Assembly: GCF_000237925.1 (NCBI RefSeq)
Contig: NC_031502.1
Location: forward strand, 43,649,975-43,713,974
DNA from: Schistosoma mansoni
Taxonomy: Eukaryota > Platyhelminthes > Trematoda > Strigeidida > Schistosomatidae
Direction of reading: 5' to 3'
Length of the DNA stretch: 64,000 bases
Below, piece after piece: positions 1 through 11,839 of the stretch (within the stretch, counting starts at the first letter, position 1; each line of letters begins with the position of its first letter). A model generated the notes under the pieces. The model was not told the DNA's origin, searched no databases, and saw nothing but the letters and a program-made list of their open reading frames with translations. The translations under genes were made by a program, and so were the position numbers.

Positions 1-3000
1 TTGATTTCAATGAAGTTCCAAAAACATCATTACAGCCCTATACAGACAAAGTAACAACTGTTTTGTTTTTGGTGATAACATATTTGTGAGACAATATATA
101 AGTGTAATGAGCTAAGATTTGGATAGATTAAAATAATCTATTGCATAACATAAACTTATACATTGCATTCCAAAAAATTTTAAAAATGACTATACGTTAA
201 ATGCATTATTTAATCAATTTCCTTCATACTATTTCTATCGTTCTTCCATTACTTGTTGTTATTTAAATTGCTTTCTGATTCCTTCTACTTGTAAGAATTC
301 TACTTTCAATTCCTAATACAATACTACCTATATTTGTCCGTATAAATAGCACACATCACACATAAACTATAATGTGAAATATTTTTGAACTATGTAGTCT
401 TCCATTATCATCCTAGTTCGAAGATGAAAACTGGCAAAGTATGCTTATAATGGACAACACAGTAGTCAAAAGTGGATAGTTTAAACAATTGAAGTGGATT
501 CAGTTAAACGTCGTATTGATTGTGTTTGTTTCTTTCTCAATTACACATTTTTGTATCAGCTACTTTTATTGATTACAAAAGAACCCATGTCGTTTACAGG
601 AAAGGAAGTGGAATAAAACTACTCAGTGTAACTATTTATCTCTTCTGTGGTAATGATACAATAGGGAAGATGTTGTAGTGAATGAGAACATGAATGGGGG
701 CAATCGAATGTTTTTGACACGGAAATTAAAGACTATCACACTAAAATCTGACCACCATACCGTAAACTGTTTATTTGCAAACTATTAATTCATTGTCCCA
801 ATCTTGACCATTCCTTATGCAAATATCTGTCCATAGTCTCCGATTATAATTGTTCATGCATTTTCATACCAATTGCGTTTCGTTTCCATTCTTTCCTTAT
901 CCATCTTCTACTGAAATACATTCAATGTCCGACCATCGTTATATACTGCTTGTGTGGATTTAAGTAGCCCACACCACATTACTATCAAATTATATGAAAA
1001 TCGTCCAAGAACAGGGAAATTATTTCCAAATTAAAACTACTGATTTCTCATTTGAAACAATTTACTGTCTTTTTAAATGAAAATTGAACTGTCCGTTAAA
1101 TATGTTATTATTTACTATAGATTGTAGAGATTTTCTAGAAAATCGTAAAACATAAATCAACTTTGATAGATTTCGTCGATTAAGAAGTTAAAAACGATAA
1201 GGAGAAATAGCACGTAAATATGATCAGTTTTTAAGAGATCCCAATGATTTATTGAATAATTTACAGAAATTTGTTACAAACATTAACTTGTGAGATGTCT
1301 AAGGCGTTTACAAAGTCTTTTTGCCTGAAATAAAAAGGATTTCCTGCAGCAGTAACATAAAGAATAATTCCAACATACGACAGTGCAAAATACAGCTGTT
1401 AGATATGTCTAAACTTGATGACAATTTATCAACAAGTAAAAACCGAACCAAGAGCAAATAATATGGAAACCATTGCATTTAAGCAAGGGTTAAAAAATAA
1501 ACAAAATTGTGAATAACTGCTACAATGATTGAGATAAAGTAATTATTATGATAAATACAATACATGTTATAAGTATATGTAAATATTTCAGAATATTACA
1601 CGATAAACTTGCATCACAACATAAGCGCAAAAATTGCTAGGAATGCAACTGTTTACGGAATATAAATAAGTAGTATAAAGCAATACGCAAAAGAGTCGAA
1701 GGAAAGTGAATAAAGACAGAGAATATTAAACAGACTTAACAAACAGCTTGTTAGCAAATTAAATAAACGTTTATTAATAGAATTTTCTTTATGTATTACT
1801 AAACAGCATTAGTCTAAATTTCGTTTAGAAATAGGGTTTCAAGGACGTAATTTTTGCGATATCACAAGTGGTAATACATATGTGCTAATATGCGTTGACA
1901 TAAATGTCAACATGTGTGACCTAGATACATGAACTGTAAATTAGATTTATAATAAACATTTCTCACCAAGTGATTTTTCTTGAAAACTTTATTATATGTG
2001 CTAATATTCTATTGAGAAAACATATCGTTTTGTTAAGACCTATTTAAAAGAGTTTTACACACATTGAATAGATTTACTGACAGACAAGTTGATATACATC
2101 ATTTTATTGCTGGTGTCCCTTTATTCTATTTAAAGTCTCATTAGTTTCATTTATTAGTTAAATGGAAGTCTATAGATTTTTAGTGAGATCTAGCCCGTAT
2201 TGTTGAAAATTTACTATGTATGTTTTTAATGATTCAGCATTCATTGGCTTATTGACAAAAATAAATAACCAAGTTATTCACCACTTTGGTGTGTCAATAA
2301 AAATTTACATACCGGATCTGAACATTGATTTGTAAGTGATTTGTAAGTACTCATAGAAAAATTATGGTTTGAATGGTTTATTACAAAGCCTAACAAAAAG
2401 TAAACCTTTTAACAATATTAAGAAAGTTTAAAATAGTCAAAATAATGAATCGATATTTTCATACAAGTCTATGATAACTATTTAGGATTTGAGTGCACCA
2501 TAATGAAAATTGCTATGACAGAGAGTGTCCTAAGTCTGATACTGTTATCCAGTGTGCTACGCGCTAACCCCCCTAACTGACTACTTGAGCGAGAACACAG
2601 GAGTGAGAGAGGAAGTGGATTAGGCTACCGGATAAAATACACAAATACTCATTAATATATATACAGCTCTAATCCTTAGGAAGTTGATCCATTTCGTAGC
2701 TACTGAAATGCACTTGTTCTTTAGGTCACTTCTGATTGCCATCGATTGATCTTCTCATTACGCTACCCCTGACTGGCTCTCCATATCAAAAATCAACATT
2801 GAAGTTAAAAGTATTACAATCATTGAGTAATAAAGAAGGTTGCTTGGTTAGTCTTTTTAATATTTTCTAGTTGTTATAAGTTCATTATGATAGCCTAATA
2901 GTAAATTCGGTTTCTGATAAAGTATAAAAAATCTGATGAGTATATTTCTAGTGATGCCACAATCACGAGAAATCGCATTTTATGCTTCCATGGTAACAAT

Positions 3001-3540
3001 TCATCAATGAATACTAAGAACTTAGCTCGAGAAATCATGTACATATTGTACTAGAGTAATAAAAAAGATTTTTATTTCAGATGGTTGTTCTTACAAGTAT
3101 TATACTCTGTGAGCTGGATGATTTGATTTTGAAGCCACCATTGTCAATCTGAAGACTAGATCATCTCAAATTTAAATTGAGATCGATGTTGTCTAATAAC
3201 AGTCCTTTGGAATATGTTTTATTGTTGTTATCATAAATTAGGTTTAAATTTTTTTATTTCCACAGATTCGAAAATACCTACCATTATTTGTTCCTTTGTT
3301 TATTGATTGTTTTGAAAGATTTAGAAATTTCGACATCGTGCTCATCGACGAGCAAATGACAAGCAAAATGTTATGTCCATTTAATCTAAGCTTTTGTGGA
3401 ATATGTTCAGAGATGCAGACACAAATACTCCTTTTTTATTCCGATGTAGGTGCCTTTGGTGCGTTTATGTAAGCTGGTCAACACAATTAGATTTAACATA
3501 ACCCATGTATTTGTCCACATAAAACGATGGCCGTGGTAGT
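1..3540. other. AT-rich stretch, no gene recognised
   Basis: No reading frame, splice structure or RNA gene could be supported on either strand. The sequence is AT-rich with scattered short low-complexity runs. A somewhat GC-richer patch around 2540-2640 is not identified. Confidence 0.5.
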
Positions 3541-3559
3541 TTTCAGAGTTCCACCTCAG

Positions 3560-4520
3560 TACAACAAAACTATCTTGACCAATATATTGGTATTCGATGA
3601 ATCTTACATCCGGCTCAGTAACACTCTATTGAACACTGCTCCTGGTACCGATAGTAGTGTGATGCCACTGTAGTTCTCTCATTTGCCCAGATCTCCTCCG
3701 ATTGATCTCTTGATGAGGTATCCTTCTTTCCAGTCTGTCGGCACTTGTCCTTCCTCACAAATTTTCCTGAAAAGAACATGGAGCTTTATTGCATTCGCTT
3801 CTGTGTCTGACTTCAGTTCTTCAGGTGTTATACTGTCATGTCCTGTTGCTTTCTCACTCTGATGTGCATGATGATTTCTTCGATCGTTGATGGAGTGAAA
3901 TGTATAGGAAGGTCTGTAGGTGCTGTTTTTAATTGCGGTGGGTTCAGTGAAGCTAGTCTTTTCGAAAGTTCTTCAAAGTGCTCTACTCACCCATCCCGTT
4001 GTTCTTGAATCACATTGATAAGCTTGCATTGTTTACACTTGACTAGTTGTTCTGGTTTGCCATATTTCCCTACTAGTTTCTTCGTCATATCATATAATCG
4101 TCTCACATCTCTTTAACTTGCAGCATTTCTGCTGTGATTGCAATGTCTTCAACGTATTTCTGCTTGTCAGCTCTAATGCTCTTCTTCACTCGCTGTTTTG
4201 CTTCTGTGTGTTTGGTCTGTACCTTGATACTCCCTACCCTTGTTTAACTGTTGTTCATTGCTTTTCGTGCTTACCCTGACATTTTTAAGGTCTTCATAAT
4301 CCAATCAACAACAACAAGGAAGAGAAAGAATGAAAGTAAGCAGACTCATCTGACACCAATACTTATTCGGAATACATCAGTCAGCTGTTCTCCATGTACG
4401 ATTTTTCAGTGAAATTCGTCTCATGAATTCCGTATGGTGTTGATAATTTTCTCTGGTAGGTCATAGTGTCAAAGAATGTTCCATATGGTTCTCCTCCCCA
4501 CTTTACCTTACGCGTTCTCA
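3560..4520 (-). mobile_element. degenerate RTE-type LINE (SR2-like) relic
   Basis: Conceptual minus-strand translation gives recognisable but stop-riddled RTE reverse transcriptase pieces. Around 3700-3790 there is a fingers motif resembling 'GQVPTDWKEGYLIK' followed by 'YSGITLLSVPG'. Around 4100-4200 there is the linker 'ADKQKYVEDI'. Around 4320-4500 there is a palm segment with 'LPEKII..' and 'IGVR.VCLL'. In intact RTE proteins the linker and fingers precede the palm. Here, on the minus strand, the palm piece comes first and joins the linker near 4265. The copy is therefore rearranged or composite. There is no intact frame and no target duplication was found. Family assignment rests on remembered RTE consensus features. 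Confidence 0.7.
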
Positions 4521-5263
4521 TAATCATGAAATTTATCTGTTTTATATTACCCATCATTATACATCAACGTCGTTTTGAGAACTTATAACTTTTGAAAACC
4601 AACGAGGTCAGAAGTGAGACGCATATGACTCATTACACTGGAGGATGATTGTTTAATCTAGCTGATCGATAGCATTTAAAAATGATTACCACTAGATTCT
4701 AATTCAGAAGTCTAGCTGTACTACACACACCTTCAGACAATAGTCCTAAATTTCATCCCCAACGATGACATGGATTGAGACCTAATACGATTTTAAATAG
4801 TTCAAAACATTACTGAAATAATTAAATGATTCTAATCATCTAATGATTCCTTGTAAACTAGCTATTGATTACTCAAGTCCAAATTAACTATGATTGAATT
4901 GATCAGAGATGTACAAACGATATTTGACCAGTAAAAAATACACTTTAGATAAAAATAACTTGAGATAGCAACTGATGAATTAAACACATCAAATCATAAA
5001 AATCAAGTTTACAAACAGTTATTTTGTTGCATATATATGAAACAATATATTTTAGTATCATCTTGAAAAGATCATGAAAATGTACAAGAATATCAGGCAT
5101 TAGCTTGTCAACGTTTCATTTTTTAGACTACAAAGATGCGTTGTTTATCAATGTGTTGAAAGGTCTTCGGAAATTGGCAACATTTTTCAGATATTTTCAT
5201 TATGACGTAAACTTTTATCACCAGCTTTTATGACATTGTGGTACACAGTAAAGATTAGTACGA
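4521..5263. other. AT-rich stretch, no gene recognised
   Basis: Nothing could be supported between the RTE relic and the LTR element that follows. Confidence 0.45.
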
Positions 5264-5268
5264 GTCAT
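5264..5268. repeat. target-site duplication GTCAT of the gag-only LTR element
   Basis: GTCAT directly precedes the left LTR, and the same five bases follow the right LTR at 7388-7392. A perfect 5-bp duplication fixes both element ends. Confidence 0.9.
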
Positions 5269-5443
5269 TGTGGTGTTTATATGAATCAATGATTCCCGTG
5301 TATTGATGACTGTTTAGATTTCGAATTCCAAGGACAGTACATCGTTCGTGCTCATCTAATACTTCTTAATTAAATTGCGTTATTCCTGGGATTACTAGTT
5401 CATACTATAGTTTATACTATATTTCAAATACTTCAAATTATCA
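5269..5443 (+). repeat. 5' LTR
   Basis: The 175-bp repeat starts TGTGG and ends ATCA. It matches 7225-7387 over its length, except for a few substitutions and about 12 extra bases of a local ACTATA-type duplication near its 3' end. Confidence 0.9.
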
Positions 5444-5446
5444 CAT

Positions 5447-5464
5447 TGGCGTCACGATTGAACC
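5447..5464 (+). promoter_or_regulatory. candidate primer binding site
   Basis: TGGCGTCACGATTGAACC starts three bases after the LTR. It begins with the TGG expected opposite a tRNA CCA end. I could not assign the primer tRNA, so the call rests mainly on position. Confidence 0.5.
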
Positions 5465-5468
5465 TGTG

Positions 5469-6818
5469 ATGGAACGGTTGGATATACATTCAGATTTTTA
5501 TGCTTTTGAGGATTACATGGAGAGGTTCGAAATCTGGGCTTTGACCAAGGAAAACGATGAGTATCTTAATACTGTGGCCCATTTCCTTACATTTATCGGA
5601 AAAGAACCATACAGCCTTATAAAGACTTTGTCACTTCCAGACAAACCTATTTCACTCCCCTATGCAACTCTCAAGGAACTACTGTTAGATCATGTGCAGC
5701 ATACAAATTTCGAATGCGGTAAAGAGGAAAAACTCAATGAAATGACTCGCCAGGACATCAGGAATTCCACTACTTTAATAAGTCGTCGCAGTTCGATACA
5801 TAATCAAGGTTATTCGGATAACAACTCATTAAATTGTGAAACAGTTCGTGAAGATGAGCACAAGTTTGGTAAATGCTTGTTCTATGGCAAGTTTCACCCA
5901 AGTAATTCATGTGTATTTCATAATTCTAAATGCTTTAAATGTGATAAAACTGGACACATTCAGTCAGTTTGTAATACCATGGCTCATTTCGCTGAAACTA
6001 ATGCTAAGGTATATGTTTCTAATGATCACTTGTCTTTATCCAAGACTTCTAGAAGCGGTATAGTGTCATATAACAGTATAGAGTTGAATGCAACCCAGAA
6101 TCATTGTGAGACAAATGTTTCCAATCAACCAACTTCTTATCAGATTTCTCGTGTTATTGTACCAGATATGGTTTGTCGTAATAATTCGCATATTTCTGAT
6201 GAAATTCATTACAACTGTGAGAATAATATCTTGAATGCGTCAAATCATGAGCAAAATCCAGGTTCAGTTTTGGTGGATGCTAATTTTCCTAATGATCCAT
6301 TATTCTCTAATGAAACTCTTAATAAATTTGATGTAAATATTTCAGAAAAATCAAATTCTGATATTATATCAAATGTTATTCGTCGTCACAATAAATTTAT
6401 CTCTAATGATATTCCTAATGAATGTGACAAATTTGTTCCGAATGAGTCGAATTCTAGTCACATTTCTGATGTTATTGTATCAGATGTTGGATATTCTCAC
6501 GAACAATGTTTGTTGAGTAGAATCCCTAGTCAGCGGTACGATGAATCAGAAGGAATAGCAATTTTTCTCGAAGCAATCAGAGAACCAGTTTGCCCAGATA
6601 TAGAGTTTTCACAGGCAGAGAATCCAAATCAAGTTCAAGATTATCCTAATGAGTATGAGGCAGATGCATGTTTTCCATTCGATTGTTTCTCAGGTGAATT
6701 AAGCCTAGATGAATCACATGTGTTAATTACAGATATCAATGCATATCTATCTGTGTATTCTAATATGCATAGCAAAAGAATATGTGACAGATTTTTTATG
6801 CAAGTCAAAGTCACATGA
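5469..6818 (+). CDS. Gag-like nucleocapsid protein of the LTR element
   Basis: An uninterrupted frame of 449 codons from ATG 5469, with a GTG codon just upstream in frame. The N-terminal third is a capsid-like region. Two retroviral-type zinc knuckles follow. The first spans residues 136-148 and has the pattern C-x2-Y-x3-H-x4-C, where the second cysteine has become tyrosine (Tyr139). The second is an intact C-x2-C-x4-H-x4-C at 155-168 (C155, C158, H163, C168). After the knuckles comes a long Asn/Ser/Asp-rich tail of about 280 residues with repeated 'SND', 'PND' and 'FISNDI'-like motifs, low in predicted order. Knuckled Gag proteins bind element RNA and form particles. The open frame in a pol-less element suggests recent function or recent insertion. 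Confidence 0.8.
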   Translation: MERLDIHSDFYAFEDYMERFEIWALTKENDEYLNTVAHFLTFIGKEPYSLIKTLSLPDKPISLPYATLKELLLDHVQHTNFECGKEEKLNEMTRQDIRNSTTLISRRSSIHNQGYSDNNSLNCETVREDEHKFGKCLFYGKFHPSNSCVFHNSKCFKCDKTGHIQSVCNTMAHFAETNAKVYVSNDHLSLSKTSRSGIVSYNSIELNATQNHCETNVSNQPTSYQISRVIVPDMVCRNNSHISDEIHYNCENNILNASNHEQNPGSVLVDANFPNDPLFSNETLNKFDVNISEKSNSDIISNVIRRHNKFISNDIPNECDKFVPNESNSSHISDVIVSDVGYSHEQCLLSRIPSQRYDESEGIAIFLEAIREPVCPDIEFSQAENPNQVQDYPNEYEADACFPFDCFSGELSLDESHVLITDINAYLSVYSNMHSKRICDRFFMQVKVT

Positions 6819-7224
6819 TGGAATACCTCAAATTGTATATTAGTGTTTATCCCCAAATACTGACATATAATAATCGAAGCGTGAGATTTGAGAAGATAAT
6901 GCGAATTGGGAACGTCATATTGGCTAAAACATTGCGACGTAAGGATCAAACACTATTTCGTGGGGGAGGATAGTGTTGGAAAGTCTATGATTCAAATTGT
7001 AAATAACAGTGGTTTCACTCCACAAACGACATGATGATTGTATACAATTCCAGAAATCAGGTGAGTCTGTTCCAATTTCGGTTGTTAATTCTAATACTAA
7101 CGAGTTCATTCTAGATAATACGGAGTCTACATCCAATTCACTGTCGGATAGACGTAGGTTGAACTTAAGAAGAAGATGTACAATCGATTACAGACACTTA
7201 CACTCCAATTTGAGCTATCGAGGA
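6819..7224 (+). pseudogene. remnant of the pol tail and 3' untranslated region
   Basis: Between gag and the right LTR, short reading stretches look like a pol C-terminus, for example 'LRRKDQTLFRGGG' near 6935-6970. A later 79-codon frame at 7009-7248 runs into the LTR. A purine-rich GTGGGGGAGGATAG lies at about 6961-6974, but it does not abut the LTR, so it is not a convincing polypurine tract. The bulk of pol is absent. Confidence 0.45.
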
Positions 7225-7387
7225 TGTGGTGTTTATATGAATCAATGATTCCCGTGTATTGATGACTGTTTAGATTTCGAATTCCAAGGACAGTACATCG
7301 TTCGTGCTCATCTAATACTTCTTGATTAAACTGCGTTATTCCTGGGATTACTAGTTCATACTATAATTCACATACTTCAAATTATCA
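7225..7387 (+). repeat. 3' LTR
   Basis: A 163-bp repeat, TGTGG to ATCA, followed directly by the GTCAT duplication at 7388-7392. Confidence 0.9.
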
Positions 7388-7540
7388 GTCATTCAAACAC
7401 AAACAACATCAGGCTTTTCATAAGTATACATCGGTCTAATTTGTCACATACAAATAACAACCATTTGGAATTAGATTAGAATTAGATATACACTCTTTAT
7501 CTTCCCTTAAACCTTGAGACTAAAATTGCTTCATATCTCC

Positions 7541-7702
7541 CTTCCTATACTATATCCTTATATACAACCTATAATTTATATACTACTACCAACACTAAAT
7601 TAACTACTATTAATCCGGTGTTGATCTTGTTGTGCTAACGAGGTATGGCAACTTGGACCGATGCATATATGTGCCTGGTCCTACGTTGTAGCTGACTGAC
7701 TG
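7541..7702 (+). mobile_element. 3' end relic of a family A LINE
   Basis: Contains 'GGTATGGCAAC' and 'CCTACGTTGTAGCTGACTGACTGG'-like sequence. This matches the 3' tail of the LINE ending at 12074 and, inverted, the relic starting at 16216. Only the non-coding tail survives, as is usual for a heavily 5'-truncated LINE insertion. Confidence 0.6.
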
Positions 7703-8287
7703 GAATTAGATTTATTCAAGCTTTTCTACGAGTTATATGAAACTAAGCCACTAGATGGATTTCAAACAAGGTGATTTTTGGCTTCTTTATTTATGTTATC
7801 AGTTAAGAAGATAATTTGTTCAAATCACCGAAAGCTAACCAAATTACATAAATAAAGCACGGAATATTAATTATCCCAATAATGTAGATTCACGGTAAAT
7901 ACATTGGTTCATCATTGATTAAAACCAATTTGGTGATATGACTAGAATACAATAAAAAGATGTAGTATTGATAAAGATAAAAAAGGGGAGCAATAACAAT
8001 AACAACAGATATTTAATTAGGTACTTATATGGGAATTAACTAACGAAAGTAATTAATTGAGACTTACAATAAAATAAATTTTAAAAGTTCCCTGTAAAAA
8101 CATGACCATTTCTCTTGTTGGTTTAAAAGATCCATCTAAATACTATACTTTGCTTTTATTGGTATCAAAATTATTTGCACAAAGGTTGAAAGAATTCACA
8201 TCGACATCGATTCAGTACGCAGGAATTTAATAATAGCTCAATTTTGTTTGTGAAGGTAATCTATTATTTGACATTGAAGATGGTATC
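7703..8287. other. AT-rich stretch, no gene recognised
   Basis: Nothing supported on either strand. Confidence 0.45.
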
Positions 8288-8449
8288 TGTGGTGTTTGTA
8301 TGAACTGATGATCCCTTTGTACTTGATGACTGCTTGATTTCGAATTCAAAATACAATACATTCGTCATCTAGTACTTCTTAATTAAACTGCGTTATTTCT
8401 GGGATTCCTACTTTGTACTATAATAATTCACACACTCCTAATTAATACA
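8288..8449 (+). mobile_element. solo LTR of the gag-only element family
   Basis: About 162 bp resembling the LTRs at 5269 and 7225 along their whole length: TGTGGTGTTTG start, a shared ATGATGACTG..TTTCGAATTC core, and the shared CTGCGTTATT.CTGGGATT block. It has accumulated many substitutions. The flanks GTATC (8283-8287) and GTATA (8450-8454) look like a decayed 5-bp duplication. It probably arose by LTR-LTR recombination and is older than its neighbour. Confidence 0.8.
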
Positions 8450-10328
8450 GTATATCAAAATGCAAATAATTCGATAGAATAGCAAGTTGAATATATAATG
8501 CACACCAACACAATTACACAAAGTTTGTGATTCCAGAAGACAAGCATAAAATTAATGCATGAAAAGGTGCTAAACTTCAATAGCCCACTGAAACTATACA
8601 CCAGAAAAGGTTCTGACTAATTATTCTGAAGGATCACAAATGCTACTTTATATCCCATTCATTCTCTTTGAGTGCCTGACTCGACTTTCAGTTACGCAAA
8701 AGGCGAACAAAGGAATACTTTGCGGTTACGAAGTTATGAGTTTTAAATGGAGTAAAACCTTGGTCTTAATCGAATTCGAAATAACCTATCCAGAGTGGCA
8801 GTGAGATATTTAACTGAACGAACTACAATCACCAAAAAAGGAATATTGTAAACACTTTACTCATTTGTCAACTGATTGCTTCCAATTGTTGACTGTGAAC
8901 TTCACTTGTGTTGGAACTAGACTAATCTACTTCCGGATCATTTTGATAAATTACAAATAGTCAATTTTTCACATAACAGCTGGTAACAATTCCCGGCGAT
9001 TGAAACGGAATCAATACTTGAAAGACAATCAGGTCTCAAAATCCAGTGAATGAAGCCACAACAGGGGGAAATATCTAGCTCAGTCCTATAAATGCTATAA
9101 ACCACCAATTTTGCATTCGGTTCCGAATAAAGTGTGCATACTACTTGTACATAACCGATATCCAGTAATTAGTACGACATTTCGAAACTTCAGGATGCTC
9201 AGATTTTGTTGGCAAATACTACGGTCTATCTTCATTTTGACCGATACTGATTTTAAGGAGAATGATGCGAAGTGGTTTTAGAAAACCCACCAAACGTAAG
9301 CTTGTCATAAATAAATCGGTCAAACCATTCACAAAATCAAGACACTTTAATTCCCTCTTCGGGAAGCTGAATTTTGTGAATTATCATACTACATTTGTAA
9401 GAAAAAATGACACTCAAATACAAAATTTCCTGTTGGAATTTACACAGTTAGGCTGTAATGTAGTGGTGAGATTTTGTGTTTGTCATACGCAAACTACCCA
9501 GATATTGTTGTCGACACATTTGGTACGTAGACAAAACTGGTTTATGAGAGTAAAAGTCCCATTCCACTAAATTCAAATTATTCAGAATGACTGAATAAAT
9601 CTACTGACCATTTCTTACTCCAATATCATCATATGAAAATGTTATGTACGAACAAATAATAGATGAATGATAATTGCTGAGAATTGTTTATGGACTGTTA
9701 TTGCATATATTTTTACTGGATAATTATTAAATAACTAGATTACGTATATATTCATATTCATTTTATCAACAGCTTCCATTTGACCTATTGGCTACTGTTA
9801 ACATATTCCGAGTTTATTGGTTGTAGTATTCCATACTCATAGCCACTTTTAGATTGACCTTGTATAATTACTATTTTTCATTTTTTGGTGTGATGCGGGA
9901 ATTTTTTACCTGTATATAAACCACGTTTGTCTGAAATATACGATTTACATATTGGAGACCAATATTTGTGTTGTGGGATGGACGGTCTGAGTTGGGCGAG
10001 AAGCTACTACACAAACGACCAATTAGGCTCAGTGTTGACTTAGTGCTGCTAGTACTAGTTAACGCATGACTAATCCAGCACAGAGACAAGGTCATAGAGG
10101 TCGATATTCTGATTGGTGACTTTATCACGTAGTATTTGACGGGCCATGGAAAATAACAAGAAGATTTACAAATTGATGAAGGTTCAAACGAACTTCTCAA
10201 ACCTTAGATGACCTGAACCATTTAGTTGGGTGTGATTTCATTAGAAGTGAAGTATTACTGATGAAACCAGAAATGATCGCATAAAAGAAATACGATTCAA
10301 GAAATGACCAGTCGATTCTCGGATACTC
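8450..10328. other. no gene recognised
   Basis: AT-rich. A 102-codon open stretch at 9262-9570 has no recognisable motif and is not called. The last few hundred bases may be 5' sequence of the LINE that follows, but this cannot be shown here. Confidence 0.4.
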
Positions 10329-10682
10329 TTGGTATCATCAATTAGTTGTGACATTCGTAACTCTTTATCGAGAGTGAAACTACCGCATTCTGGATGTTAT
10401 CTTCCTATGAATTACCAAGTTGGTCACTTTCAAATCCTTCCTACTCCTAATAACTCTCTTATCTCCACGACTAACCCTTCCCACGTCCTTTTATCACCTC
10501 GCACCGCTAGGGCAAACGATTCAAGTACACGGAACGTTATTCCTGGTCTCCTGAAACCACGCTCTAAACTACATATAGGAACTTTTAATGTCCGAACAAT
10601 GTGCCAAATAGGACAACAGGCTTCCTTAGCTAGGACTCTAGAATCTTACACCATAGACACACATTCAGACGTCCCACAATAG
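10329..10682 (+). pseudogene. LINE endonuclease N-terminal fragment
   Basis: Ends with 'LHIGTFNVRTMCQIGQQ', the N-terminal strand of the apurinic-type endonuclease domain of this LINE family. It then reads out of frame into a stop at the deletion junction. The upstream 80 residues are less certain. Confidence 0.65.
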
Positions 10683-11839
10683 TAGTATTTCCTGACCTTA
10701 AGGCGAAATTTGACTCCGTTGATCGTGAGGTTCTATGGCAGTGTTTGCCATTGAAAGGAGTACCAAAGAAGTACATTAACCTCATAAAGGCTCTCTACTC
10801 GAACACAACTGGTCGAGTTAGAGCCTATGGAGAGCTGTCATCAGAATTGGTTACCTCAAGTGGTGTTCGTCAGGGCTGTCCACTCTCCCCATTCTTGTTT
10901 AACTTTGTCGTTGAAATGCTTTTAGAGATAACACTTTCATCATCTCAATCTCCTGGAGTTGAACTTTTACCGGGAGATTCACTTGTTGACTTAGAATACG
11001 CCGACGACATAGTTTTATTCGGTGAAGACGCTGACAAAATGCAGAGTCTTCTGACCACTATAAGCAACAATGCAGGCATGTTCGGGATGCGATTCTCTCC
11101 CTCGAAGTGCAAAATGCTACTTCAGGATTGGGTTGCATCGACACCTGAACTAATGATAGGGAGTGAAGTAGTTGAGCGTGTTGACAGCTTCACTTATCTT
11201 GGGAGTCTCATCAGCCCTTGTGGTCTGGTGTGTGACGAAATCTCAGCACGGATACAGAAGGCTCGTCTAGCTTTCGCCAACTTGCGCCATTTATGGCGTA
11301 GGCAAGATATCCGTCTAGCAACAAAAGAACGGGTTTACTGTGCAGCAGTCCGTTCCGTTCTACTTTATGGCAGTGTAACATGGCCGATAAGAGTAGAGGA
11401 TATTCGTAGGCTACTAGTATTCGATCATAGGTGTCTTCGACTCATTGCTCGTATATCCTGGGACCACCGGGTAAGTAATGCAGATGTTAGGAAACGGGTA
11501 CTAGGTAAGGATGGCAAATCGATTGATGAAGTAGTGAAACTTCATCAGTTGAGATGGCTGGGACATGTGTTATGTATGCCCAACCACCGACTGCCCCGAC
11601 GTGCAATGTTTCATGGTGTAGGAGCAGGTTGGAAGAAAGCTAGGGGTGGCCAGACCAAAACATGGCATAAATCCATGAAGTCGCTGACAAGTGGACTGGG
11701 CCGTGTTGGTAGGTGTAGACTACCTGGTCGGAATTCGCGAGGTGATAGCAACCGATGGTTAGAGACCTTGAATGACATGGCTCAAAATCGTTTGCAATGG
11801 CGAAGGTGCATCCACTATTTGTGTTCTGCCAAATTCTAA
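10660..11839 (+). pseudogene. LINE reverse transcriptase and C-terminal domain, 5' part deleted
   Basis: One uninterrupted frame of more than 360 codons. It begins in the palm ('[17 protein letters not shown]'), passes 'GVRQGCPLSPFLFNF' and retains the catalytic Tyr-Ala-Asp-Asp at 10997-11008. It continues through the thumb and the family-typical C-terminus with 'RWLGHVLCMP' and 'DMAQNRLQWRR'. Open frame, intact active-site motif and intact 3' tail suggest the copy was made recently from an active source, but it lacks the fingers and most of the endonuclease and cannot be autonomous. Confidence 0.85.

Larger units (their letters stand above)
5269..7387 (+). mobile_element. short gag-only LTR retrotransposon, non-autonomous
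   Basis: A complete 2.1-kb element bounded by direct LTRs of 175 and 163 bp that begin TGTGGTG and end TTATCA, with a perfect GTCAT duplication outside. Between the LTRs lie a PBS-like site, an intact gag frame of 449 codons and about 400 bp of pol-tail-like sequence. No protease, reverse transcriptase, RNase H or integrase is present. The two LTRs differ by a few substitutions and one roughly 12-bp indel, so the insertion is fairly young. It presumably depends on enzymes supplied in trans by a full-length relative. A related solo LTR lies 900 bp downstream. Confidence 0.88.

Noticed and set aside
2930-2985. CTGATGAG followed by GAGA as a hammerhead ribozyme (schistosome satellites carry them)
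   Set aside because: The required stem pairing and GAAA/cleavage-site core are absent, and no other hammerhead core was found.
9262-9570. 102-codon open stretch as a gene
   Set aside because: No recognisable motif, neighbour context or splice signals; length is within chance for this region.
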